DNA of 64,000 nt from Streptomyces roseolus (GTDB lineage Bacteria; Actinomycetota; Actinomycetes; Streptomycetales; Streptomycetaceae), in contig NZ_BMTV01000013.1 in NCBI RefSeq assembly GCF_014649855.1, forward strand, positions 124,001 through 188,000. The letters are read 5' to 3'. The notes under the pieces were generated by a model that saw nothing but the letters and a program-made list of their open reading frames with translations, had not been told where the DNA came from and searched no databases. Below are positions 23,946 through 30,981 of the stretch, in pieces. The translations under genes were made by a program, and so were the position numbers. Each line of letters begins with the position of its first letter. Position 1 is the stretch's first letter.

Positions 23946-24415
23946 GCGCGAACTCCTCCACCGGGGAGGACGCGGTGACCAGTTCGTCGAGGAGCAGCTC
24001 GCCGGTCCGGTACAGCGCGGTGTAGAGCGGGACGTCCTTCTGCGGTCGGGAGGAGCCGTACCGGCAGCCGAGGATCGACTTGTCGGGGAACATCGCCGCC
24101 GGCGGGAAGCTCGCCTCCGCCCTCGGCGCGGTCATCCCGAGCAGGACGGCCTGCCGTGCCGGTCGAGGAGGTCGATCGCGGTCCGGACGAGGCCGGTGTG
24201 TCCGACGCACTCGAAGACGTGGTCGGCGCCGGTCGGCAGCACGTCCCGCACGCCGTCGGCGGAGGAGGGGAAGTGCGTCGCCCCGAACCGCCGCGCCGCC
24301 TCCTCCTTGGCCGGATTCGCGTCCACGGCGACGACGTCGGTGCGCCCGCGAGCCGGGCGCCCTGGATGACGTTGAGCCCGATCCCGCCGGTGCCGATGAC
24401 GACGAGGTACGGGCC
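23940..24415 (-). pseudogene. Zinc-type alcohol dehydrogenase fragment with two frameshifts
   Basis: Reading from 24415 downward, the NAD-binding start of the MDR fold is clear (YLVVIGTGGIGLNVIQGARL). A one-base loss near 24345 moves the frame to VDANPAKEEAARRFGATHF, and another near 24154 moves it again to AVLLGMTAPRAEASF and SILGCRYGSSRPQKDVPLY. The catalytic N-terminal half is absent: the fragment is cut where the divergent cyclase half begins. It is a dead relic of a medium-chain dehydrogenase, probably from the same catabolic cluster as the DUF35, ACAD and AMP-ligase pieces. Confidence 0.8.
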
Positions 24416-24784
24416 GGCGACGTCGTCCTCGTACGGACCGGGCAGCTGCGGCTGTACCTGGCCGGGGACCGGCACGCGTACGCCTTCCCGTCGCCCGGGC
24501 TCTCGATCCGTACGCCGGAGTGGTTCCACGCCCGGGACGTCGCGGCCGTCGCCAACGACACGCTCACCTTCGAGATCTTCCCGCCGGAGATCGAGGACCT
24601 GTGGCTGGGCGTGCACGCGCTCGACCTGGTCGAGATGGGGATGCTCCAGGGTCAGAACTGGAACCTGGAGGAGTTGTCCACAGCCTGTGCACAAGAAGGG
24701 CGTTACGCCTTCCCGCTCTCCGCGATGCCGGAACCCTTCGTCGGCGGCACCGGCACGCCGGTGGCCCCGGTCGCGATCCTCTGA
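24405..24784 (+). pseudogene. C-terminal half of a cyclase-family (kynurenine-formamidase-like) enzyme
   Basis: From GDVVLVRTGQL the frame encodes the second half of a PF04199 cyclase (PSPGLSIRTPEWFHARDVAA, DTLTFEIFPPEIEDLWLGVH, MGMLQGQNWNLEEL, PEPFVGGTGTPVAPVAIL) with an intact stop codon. The HxGTHxD metal-binding half is missing and there is no start. It abuts the dehydrogenase fragment head to head near 24410. Cyclase-family genes are common in steroid and aromatic catabolic clusters. Confidence 0.78.
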
Positions 24785-24866
24785 ACGGCCCTCCACGGTC
24801 TCGGATTCACGAGCTCACGCGTTCATCACGGGCTCAGGCGTTCGCGGGTTGACGAGCTCCCTGGTG

Positions 24867-24943
24867 CACGCGCTCCCGCCTTCCCTGGTGCACGCGCTCC
24901 CGGGTTCACGCGCTCCCGGGTTCACGCGCTCCCGGGTTCACGG
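24867..24943 (+). repeat. Tandem 16-bp repeat in the intergenic region
   Basis: The unit ACGCGCTCCCGGGTTC is repeated three times in direct succession (24892-24939), preceded by two related copies (GTGCACGCGCTCCCG). The gene-free stretch 24785-25085 contains nothing else that I can assign. The repeat could be a replication-slippage product. Confidence 0.7.
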
Positions 24944-25085
24944 GTGGCGGCGCGCCCGCGCGCGCCCCGAGCACGGCACGGACCGCCGCCACCCGACCAC
25001 GACCCGCACATGCCGAGGGCACACGGCCCTCGGCTCCCCTCGCCACGAATCGCTCACCCCAGGGTGGGCAAAACGGAACGAACCG

Positions 25086-25544
25086 TCAACAGCGCACCCG
25101 CCCGGGTGAACTGACGCCCTCACCGACCCCCGGCACGGCCAGGGGGACGACCGCGGGCGTCCGGTCGACCTCGCACCAGATGCTCTTCCCGCGCCCCTCG
25201 GCCTGCCAGCCCCACCGGTCGGCGAGGCCGTCGACCAGTTCCAGGCCGCGCCCGTTGGTGTCCTCGCCCGCGGCGCGCCGGGGCCGGGGCGGCAGCTCGC
25301 TGCTGTCGGCGACCTCGACCCGCACCCCGCCCTCCGCCGCGAAGAGCATCCGCAGCACGGCGGGACAGCCCGTGTGCACCACCGCGTTGGTGACGAGCTC
25401 GGAGATGAGCAGCACCAGCGTCTCCGCCAGCGGCTCGTCGTCGCCTATCCCGGAGCCGGCCAGCCGTTTCCGCGCCCACCGGCGCGCACGCCCCACCTCG
25501 GCCGGGTCCGGCCCGACCTCCAACTGAACCTGAAGCACCTGCAC
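25086..25544 (-). CDS. ATP-binding regulator, HATPase_c_2 anti-sigma-factor type
   Basis: The 152-aa GHKL ATPase has an N box (LVLLISELVTNAVVHTG), a G1 box (VRVEVADSSE) and a G2 box (GRGLELVDGLADRWGW). It belongs to the same broad family as 10948-11364, and such proteins usually control sigma factors or antagonists. It may work with the STAS protein encoded at 28404-28868, but nothing in the sequence links them directly. Confidence 0.9.
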   Translation of the reverse strand: MQVLQVQLEVGPDPAEVGRARRWARKRLAGSGIGDDEPLAETLVLLISELVTNAVVHTGCPAVLRMLFAAEGGVRVEVADSSELPPRPRRAAGEDTNGRGLELVDGLADRWGWQAEGRGKSIWCEVDRTPAVVPLAVPGVGEGVSSPGRVRC

Positions 25545-25594
25545 CGTTCACACCATCCGAACCGGCGAACACACCTTTACGGAACGTGATTCCC

Positions 25595-25870
25595 TTGTGA
25601 GACAGCATGGTTGACGTACAGTCACCGCAACAAGCGCTTCGGGCATATTCCAGCGCGAAGGAGTACGCATGGTCCATACTGTGCGACGCACGCGGCGGGG
25701 AGTCGAACGCGGGGCGCGACCCGGGCTCACAAGCACTCGCATCCCACGGAGAGTACCGGAGCGGAGGGCGGTCTCCGGCCCGCGACGGCCCTCCGAAGGA
25801 CACAACCCGATATCGACATTCCGCCCACGCCCACCGGGATTCGAACACGCTCCGTCACCAGTTCGGGCCT
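25595..25870 (+). promoter_or_regulatory. Promoter, ribosome binding site and start of a lost gene
   Basis: TTGTGA (25595-25600) and TACAGT (25617-25622) at 16 nt form a good promoter. AAGGAG (25658-25663) precedes ATG 25669 at 5 nt. The frame that follows (MVHTVRRTRRGVERGARPGL) lacks the third-position GC bias of real genes here and runs antisense into the acyl-CoA-dehydrogenase relic. The control signals seem intact while the gene behind them has gone or decayed. I see nothing else in 25545-25870. Confidence 0.45.
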
Positions 25871-26902
25871 TCAGAGCGCGGCCGCCACCTCCTCCGCCGC
25901 CCGCTCCGCCGGCAGCACCAGCGCGGCCCGCACCCACGCCCGCTTCAGGTGCAGATGGACGCCCGCCTCCCAGGTGAACCCCGTCCCGCCGTGCACCTGG
26001 AGGCAGTCCCGCGCGTTGGCGACGGCCGCCTCGTCGGCGAGCAGCTTCGCCCCCGAGATCTCCACCGGGTCGGCGGTGACGGCGGCGCCGTGCACGGCCG
26101 CCCGCGCCGGCTCGGTCCGCACGAGCATCCCCGCGCAGAGGTGCTGCACGGCCTGGAACCCCCCGACAGCCTGCCCGAACTGCTCCCGCCGCCCCGCGTG
26201 GGCCACGGCGGCGTCGGTGCACCAGGCGGCGGTCCCGACCTGCTCGGCGGCGGTGAGGAGCACCGCCTCCGGCGCGCACCCCCCCGGGCGACCGCCTCCG
26301 GCACGCCCCCCCCCCGGCGACCGCCTCCGCGCGCACCTTCCGGCGCCGGGCACCCGGTGCAGCGGCGTGAGCGGATCGACCGACCGCAGGGGTACCCCTC
26401 CGGCGGCGTCGCCCAGCACCACGTCGGCGGCGTCCAGCCACGGCGCCAGCCCCTCGGCCGAGACCTCCGTGACGACCACCGTCCCCTCGGCCGCGCCCCG
26501 CACCGACCCCGCCGCCCCGTGCGTGGCCACCAGCGGTCCCGGCACCAGCGCCCGCCCCGCCTCCTCGAAGACGAGCACCGCCTCCGGCAGCCCGAGCCCG
26601 ACTCCGCCCCGCATCTCCTCCCGGGTGATGCCCTCCAGGGTCATGCCGTCCCGGCCGAAGCCGACGGCCGCGATGTTCCGCTTGTACGGGAACTTCAGGT
26701 CCTCGTAGATCCACCAGTCGGTGGGCGGTCCGGCCGGGTCCATCGTGATCTGGTCCCCCCCGACGTACGCGAGCTCGCCGATCCCCACCGTGAGTGCCCT
26801 GGGCCCCCGGTCCCGGTACTTCGCGGGCAGCCAGGTGTCGAAGAGGTGGGCGGGCTCGATCACGCGGTCGTCGACGCTCATGATGCGGGGCAGTTCGGCC
26901 AT
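25871..26902 (-). CDS. In-frame fusion: amidohydrolase N-terminus joined to acyl-CoA dehydrogenase C-terminus
   Basis: The 343-aa frame starts as an amidohydrolase-2 protein (residues 1-98: MSVDDRVIEPAHLFDTWLP, WWIYEDLKFPYKRNIAAVGF, LEGITREEMR). It then switches without a break to an acyl-CoA dehydrogenase (GLPEAVLVFEEAGRALVPGP, REQFGQAVGGFQAVQHL, GAKLLADEAAVANARDCLQV, HGGTGFTWEAGVHLHLKRAW). Neither enzyme is complete: the hydrolase lacks most of its barrel and the dehydrogenase its N-terminal domain. A Pro/Gly-rich region near 26280-26340 with a run of ten C looks degenerate. It is probably a deletion product and non-functional as an enzyme, though the reading frame is open and the start is preceded by GAGG. 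Confidence 0.75.
   Translation of the reverse strand: MAELPRIMSVDDRVIEPAHLFDTWLPAKYRDRGPRALTVGIGELAYVGGDQITMDPAGPPTDWWIYEDLKFPYKRNIAAVGFGRDGMTLEGITREEMRGGVGLGLPEAVLVFEEAGRALVPGPLVATHGAAGSVRGAAEGTVVVTEVSAEGLAPWLDAADVVLGDAAGGVPLRSVDPLTPLHRVPGAGRCARRRSPGGGRAGGGRPGGCAPEAVLLTAAEQVGTAAWCTDAAVAHAGRREQFGQAVGGFQAVQHLCAGMLVRTEPARAAVHGAAVTADPVEISGAKLLADEAAVANARDCLQVHGGTGFTWEAGVHLHLKRAWVRAALVLPAERAAEEVAAAL
26306..26315 (-). repeat. Homopolymer of ten C within a duplicated segment
   Basis: Ten consecutive C on the plus strand lie between two copies of GGCGACCGCCTCCG (26287-26300 and 26316-26329), inside the dehydrogenase part of the fusion gene. The duplication and the run mark the segment where the protein sequence stops resembling the family. 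Confidence 0.75.
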
Positions 26903-26917
26903 GACCCCTCCTCATGC

Positions 26918-26932
26918 CTGATGGACCGTCAG
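26918..26932. promoter_or_regulatory. Operator-like palindrome CTGAY-N5-GTCAG, site 2
   Basis: CTGATGGACCGTCAG lies 16 bp upstream of the start of the amidohydrolase::dehydrogenase fusion gene. It shares half-sites and spacing with 19418 and 27578. Confidence 0.55.
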
Positions 26933-26984
26933 ATTCTGACGCACTCAAGCCAACGCCTCCGGGTGGGCATGGGTAGTACCCGTC

Positions 26985-27260
26985 GACGCACGGAGACGCG
27001 GACCGACGCGGGTCCGGCCACCCGACCGACGCGGGTCCAGCCACCGGACCGCGCGCCGACCCGACCCCTGGACCGACCACCGGGTTGACCGCCGGTTCGA
27101 CCTCGACTGCTCCCCCGACCGACCGCCGGGCTGACCACCGAACCGGCCACCGGTCCGGCCTCGACCTGCCCCCGACCGACCGCCGGACCGACCCCGGTCC
27201 GGCCTCGACCCACCCCTGATCGACCGCCGGACCGGCCACCGGACCGGCCACCGGATTGTC
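26985..27260 (+). repeat. Degenerate tandem repeat, gene-free stretch
   Basis: Between the fusion gene and 27348 the DNA is a degenerate array of short units such as GACCGACCGCCGG and ACCGGCCACCGG, with GACGCGGGTCC repeats at its left end. All frames give low-complexity Arg/Gly/Pro/Ser sequence. Apart from operator site 2 I see no function. Confidence 0.7.
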
Positions 27261-27347
27261 TGCACGATCCGTCCCTGGAAAGCCCGGGGCGGGCCGGGAA
27301 GACTCCTCGCCGGTCCCTCTCGCCCCCCACCGGAACGGAACCGCCCC

Positions 27348-27581
27348 GTGACGCACGTCCGCACCTCCAGGAAGCTCTCCGGTCCCAACCCCGCACAGCT
27401 GCGCTTCGGCCCCCTGATCGCCTCCACCGCACTGCTCTCCGGGCCCCCGGGAGCCACGACCGGCGCCCGCGCCGCCGGCACCCGGCGGCACCCCCGCCGG
27501 GCCGCGCCGGCCGGCGCCGGCACCCCGTGCGCGCCTCTGGACCGGCGAGGGTCCGCCCCCTACGCCCTCCCCACCACCTGA
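27348..27581 (+). pseudogene. Short fragment of unknown origin (77 codons)
   Basis: The frame from GTG 27348 has a coding-like third-position bias and starts MTHVRTSRKLSG, which weakly recalls the N-terminus of thiolase-like lipid-transfer proteins. The rest matches nothing I recognise and ends within operator site 3. I treat it as a possible relic of the catabolic cluster. Confidence 0.3.
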
Positions 27582-27592
27582 CGGTCAGTCAG
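27578..27592. promoter_or_regulatory. Operator-like palindrome CTGAC-N5-GTCAG, site 3
   Basis: CTGACGGTCAGTCAG lies 23 bp upstream of the AMP-ligase relic start (27616). It is the third copy of the CTGAY-N5-GTCAG element next to catabolic relics. Confidence 0.6.
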
Positions 27593-27615
27593 ACAGGTTC
27601 GCCCAGGGAGTCGCC

Positions 27616-28486
27616 GTGACCGAGAGCGTGACCAGGACCGGGACGAGGACCGAGGCCGAGACCGAGACCGAGGCCACGACCAAGGTCGAGCCCGGCACCG
27701 AAACCGGCACCGACACCGGGACCGCGCACGCCCTGGGTGCCTCCCGGACGCTCTGGGAGCTCGTCGAGCACCGCGCCGAGCGCTGCGCCGCCGGCCTGTA
27801 CGGCATGGGCGTCCGGCCCGGCACGGTCGTCGCCTGGCAGCCGCCGACCCGGATCGAGACGGCGGTGCCGTCCTTCGCGCTCGCCCGGCTCGGGGCCGTC
27901 CAGGCCCCCGTCATCCCGTTCTACCGGGACAAGGAGGTCGGCTTCGCGCTGCGCGAGTCCCGGGCCGAGTACTTCGCCGTGCCCGGCGTCTGGCGCGGCT
28001 ACCTCGACCCGGCGCAGACCGCCGCCGCCTTCGACGAGGACGGTTTCCTCATCACCGGCGACCTCGGCCGCCCGACCCAGCGGGCACCTCGTCCTCACCG
28101 GACGGGAGAAGGACGTCATCATCCGCAAAGGCGAGAACGTCTCGGCCAAGGAGACCGAGGACCTGCTCCACGGACACCCGGCCGTCGTCGACGCCGCCGT
28201 CATCGGCCTCCCCGACCCCGAGCGCGGCGAACGGGTCTGCGCCGTCGTCGAACAGCCCGACGGCGCCGCGCCGCTCACCCTGGAGGGCGTGACGGCCTTC
28301 CTGCGCGCGGCCGGGCTCTCCGTCCACAAACTGCCGGAGCAGCTGGAGGTGGTGGACGCCCCGCCGCGCAACGAGACCCTGCGGAAGGTGCTGAAGTACA
28401 GGCTCAGGGAGCGGTTCGGGGCAGCGGGGTCACCGGGGGCGGAGGGGACACCGACGCCAGAGGGGGGCCCGGGGGCAGCAGGGTAG
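27616..28486 (+). pseudogene. Acyl-CoA synthetase (AMP-ligase) with core deleted and a frameshift
   Basis: The GTG start follows AGGGAG. After a low-complexity Thr/Glu N-terminus the frame shows the ligase beginning (AAGLYGMGVRPGTVVAWQPP, PFYRDKEVGFALRESRAEYF). Near 27995 it jumps to the C-terminal part (YLDPAQTAAAFDEDGFLITG), skipping some 260 residues including the P-loop-like STSGTTxxPKG. A frameshift near 28070 follows, after which VLTGREKDVIIRKGENVSAK and NETLRKVLKYRLRERF are read in another frame. At 871 bp against about 1.6 kb expected, it cannot be an active ligase. It overlaps the convergent STAS gene by 83 bp. Confidence 0.85.
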
Positions 28487-28868
28487 GTCCGGCCTGCGGA
28501 GGGACGGCGGCGGGCCCGCCCGCGAGCGCCGCGGGCAGGTCCTCGTACACCTCGAAGAGCCGGGTGACGCCCAGCGCGGCGAACACCCGCGTCACATGGC
28601 CGTGCCCCTCCCCCGCGCGGGGAAGGACGAGCCGCAGGCGCCCGCCGCAGGAGCGCAGCAGCCGGCGCGTGGCGACGAGCACGCCGATCCCGCTGGAGTC
28701 GCAGAACCGCACCCCGGTGAGGTCGACGACGAGATGGTGCCGGCCGGCGGCCACGGCGTCGTGGACCCGCCGCCGTATCTGGGGCGAGGTCAACAGGTCG
28801 AGCTCACCGCGCAGGCGGAGCACCGTCCACCCGCCGCGGTCGTCCTGGTCGGCCTCGATCGTCGTCAC
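28404..28868 (-). CDS. STAS-domain anti-sigma-factor antagonist
   Basis: From GTG 28868 the 154-aa protein begins TTIEADQDDRGGWTVLRLRG, the usual start of this family. The longer upstream frame is Arg/Pro low complexity and is not used. The STAS core is clear: GELDLLTSPQIRRRVHDAV, LVVDLTGVRFCDSSGIGVLV with the phosphorylatable Ser in DSSG, and VTRLFEVY. These proteins bind anti-sigma ATPases in partner-switching. The last 40 residues are Pro-rich. Its 3' end is antisense to the AMP-ligase relic. Confidence 0.88.
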   Translation of the reverse strand: MTTIEADQDDRGGWTVLRLRGELDLLTSPQIRRRVHDAVAAGRHHLVVDLTGVRFCDSSGIGVLVATRRLLRSCGGRLRLVLPRAGEGHGHVTRVFAALGVTRLFEVYEDLPAALAGGPAAVPPQAGPTLLPPGPPLASVSPPPPVTPLPRTAP

Positions 28869-29008
28869 GGACGGGCGCCTGCCCCCGGAGGCCCCGCCGA
28901 AACCCCTGGCGCCCGCTATGACGCTTTCCTTACCATCCGCTCCTGCGTGAAGGCCGCACTTGCGGCAAAGAGGCGTGCGTCGTCGGCGCCTCGCACTAGT
29001 TTGGGGTG

Positions 29009-29112
29009 GAGGACGGGACGGGACGGGGCGGGACAGGAACCGGCGACGGCAAGGCGACACGGCACGACAGGGCACAGCACGGCAGTGCACAACACGGCAC
29101 GGCACGGGAAGC
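29009..29112 (+). repeat. Low-complexity repeats upstream of the sigma factor gene
   Basis: Runs of GGGAC/GGGGC units (29009-29036) and then GCACGGCACGACAGG-type units (29060-29110) fill the region between the STAS gene and the sigma gene. A TAGTTT box near 28996 could be a -10 element for the sigma gene, which would place the repeats in its 5' leader. Confidence 0.55.
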
Positions 29113-29130
29113 GGAAGGCGGAGGGCTCGG

Positions 29131-29709
29131 ATGGCGACGGACACACCACCGCGCTGGGACCGCAGGATGCAGCAGCGGCTGGCGCGCGGCGAGGCCGCGG
29201 CCCTCGGCGAGCTGTACGACCGCTACGCCTCCCTCGTGCACAGCCTCGCCCACCGCGTCCTCGACGACGACCAGGCGGCCGACCAGGTCACCCGGGAGGT
29301 CTTCGGCTACATCTGGGAGAACCCCGAGGCGTACGACCCCCGGCAGGGCAACCTCCGCTCCTGGGTGGCCGGCGTGACCCAGCGGACGGCCGTGCACCGG
29401 CTGCGGCAGGCCGAGGCGACGGCGTACGCGGAGACCGGCATCGGCTCGGCGGAGGAGCTGGAGGCCAAGGTGCACCGGGCCTCCGTCGCCGCCCGCGCCG
29501 ACTACATCGTCACCTCCATGCCGGCCCCGCTCCGCAAGGCGCTCGAACTGGCGTACTTCCAGCGGCGGGACTACCGCCAGACCGCCGCCGACCTGTCGAT
29601 CAGCCACTAGGAGGCGAGACGCCGGCTGCGGCTCGGCCTCCAGCTCCTCTCCTCGGCCAACACCCGCCCGCTGGACGGACCGCCGGGCGGCTACGGGCGG
29701 GCGCTGTGA
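29131..29709 (+). pseudogene. ECF-type (SigK-like) sigma factor interrupted by an amber codon in region 4
   Basis: The ATG start follows GGAGGG (29120-29125). Region 2 (ALGELYDRYASLVHSLAHRV, FGYIWENPEAYDPRQGNLRS) and the start of region 4 (ALELAYFQRRDYRQTAADLS) are normal. TAG at 29608-29610 falls in the DNA-recognition helix, where the family has an acidic residue. Beyond it the same frame continues perfectly (EARRRLRLGLQLLSSANTRP) to a TGA at 29707-29709 that overlaps the GTG of the anti-sigma-like gene. The 159-aa truncated product could not bind -35 elements normally. A single base change (GAG to TAG), readthrough or a sequencing error are the options. Confidence 0.85.
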
Positions 29710-30911
29710 CGGCGGCGAACGGCGAGGGCGACGACCTCGCACGCGCCCCGTGGATACCGGCTCCGAGGGAGTCGGCCGACGACCACGCCGAGCTCGCGGA
29801 ACCGCCGGTCCTCTCCCACACCGTGCTCAAGTCCCTCCTCGGGGCGTGGGCGCTCTCGGCGTGCTCGGCCGCCGAGACGAGGGCCGTGGAGGACCACCTG
29901 ACGGCCTGCGCGCCGTGTGCGGACGAGGCCCTGCGGCTGCGCGACGCGGTGACGCTGCTCCACGAGGACCGCGACCTCGACCTGGACCCGCTCCTCCGCT
30001 CCCGGGTCCTGGAGAACTGCCTGGGCCGCCGCCCGGCCCGCATCCCCGTGCCGGCGTGGGCGACGCCGTACGACGCGGAGACCGCCCGTCTCGACGCGCT
30101 GCTGCGGGACATCGGCGAATCCGAGTGGCACGCGCCGGTGCGGCTCAAGTGGTACGAGGACGACCGCCAGGTCCGGCGGAAGGCGACGGTCGCGGGCGTG
30201 ATCGGCCACCTCCTGGCGGTGGACGGCCTGGTGTCCGGCGCCCTGGGCCTCACCGACCCCCTGGGCGCCGACGTCTCCCCGGAGCTCACCCCCACCGAGC
30301 GGACGGAGGCCTTCTGGGAGTCCCTCGACCGCCCGCCGAACCGCTCCCTCCGGGGCCCCTGGCGGGACCAGAGCCACACCCTGATCCGCACGGTCTCCTT
30401 CGCGGGCCGCGAGGTCGCCGACCTGACCGTCACCTACGGCGACTTCGCCCTGCCCCTGAAGGACGCCCTGCTGGAACGGGCCTTCGAGTGCTGGCTCCAC
30501 GCGGACGACATCGCGAACGCGGTGGCCTACCCGTACGAGCCGCCGAGCGGCCCGCACCTCCACGGCATGATCGACCTGGCGGCCCGCCTGCTGCCGGCCG
30601 CCGTCGCCCACCGCCGCCGCACCGGCCGGGCGGCGGCGCCCCGCCACCTCGTCACGGCGGGCGCGCCGGGCCGCTCGCTCCACCTGGAGGTGGAGGGCGC
30701 GGGCGGCGGCCACTGGTACATCGCCCTGGACTCCCCGGCGGCCCTCGGCTCCCCCGACCACACGGTCGCGCAGGTCGCCCTGGACGGCGTCGAGTTCTGC
30801 CAGCTGGTGGCGGGGCACATCACCCCCGAGGAAGCCGCCGCCGGCCAGACCGGCGACCGCCAGGCCATCCAGGAGGTCCTGGCAGCGGCCGCCTCCTTGA
30901 GCCACCTCTGA
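29706..30911 (+). CDS. Zinc-finger anti-sigma/MDMPI-type maleylpyruvate isomerase-domain protein
   Basis: The GTG at 29706 overlaps the original stop codon of the sigma gene (GTGA), a typical sigma/anti-sigma coupling. The 401-aa protein starts with a ZAS-like zinc motif (HLTACAPC near residue 63). An MDMPI N-terminal four-helix domain follows (about 110-230: LDALLRDIGESEWHAPV, VIGHLLAVDGLVSGALGL) and then an MDMPI C-terminal domain. MDMPI domains bind metal and mycothiol. The inferred role is redox- or thiol-linked control of the sigma factor, which is now truncated. Confidence 0.88.
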   Translation: MTAANGEGDDLARAPWIPAPRESADDHAELAEPPVLSHTVLKSLLGAWALSACSAAETRAVEDHLTACAPCADEALRLRDAVTLLHEDRDLDLDPLLRSRVLENCLGRRPARIPVPAWATPYDAETARLDALLRDIGESEWHAPVRLKWYEDDRQVRRKATVAGVIGHLLAVDGLVSGALGLTDPLGADVSPELTPTERTEAFWESLDRPPNRSLRGPWRDQSHTLIRTVSFAGREVADLTVTYGDFALPLKDALLERAFECWLHADDIANAVAYPYEPPSGPHLHGMIDLAARLLPAAVAHRRRTGRAAAPRHLVTAGAPGRSLHLEVEGAGGGHWYIALDSPAALGSPDHTVAQVALDGVEFCQLVAGHITPEEAAAGQTGDRQAIQEVLAAAASLSHL

Positions 30912-30981
30912 CCGCCCCCACCCTCAGGACGCACGAGCGGCGCACCCGCCGTCCCCGCGGGCAGGCGCGGCAGCGCGGGGC

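Noticed and set aside
24841..24943. CRISPR array
   Set aside because: The repeats are directly adjacent 16-bp units without unique spacers, and no cas genes are present.
25669..25977. A 102-codon gene with a good ribosome binding site
   Set aside because: Codon bias is poor and the 3' third is antisense to the dehydrogenase relic. I kept only the promoter and start as a feature.
28404..29144. Longer STAS protein starting at 29144
   Set aside because: The extra 90 or so residues are Arg/Pro/Cys low complexity translated from the repeat region upstream of the sigma gene. The family starts at 28868.
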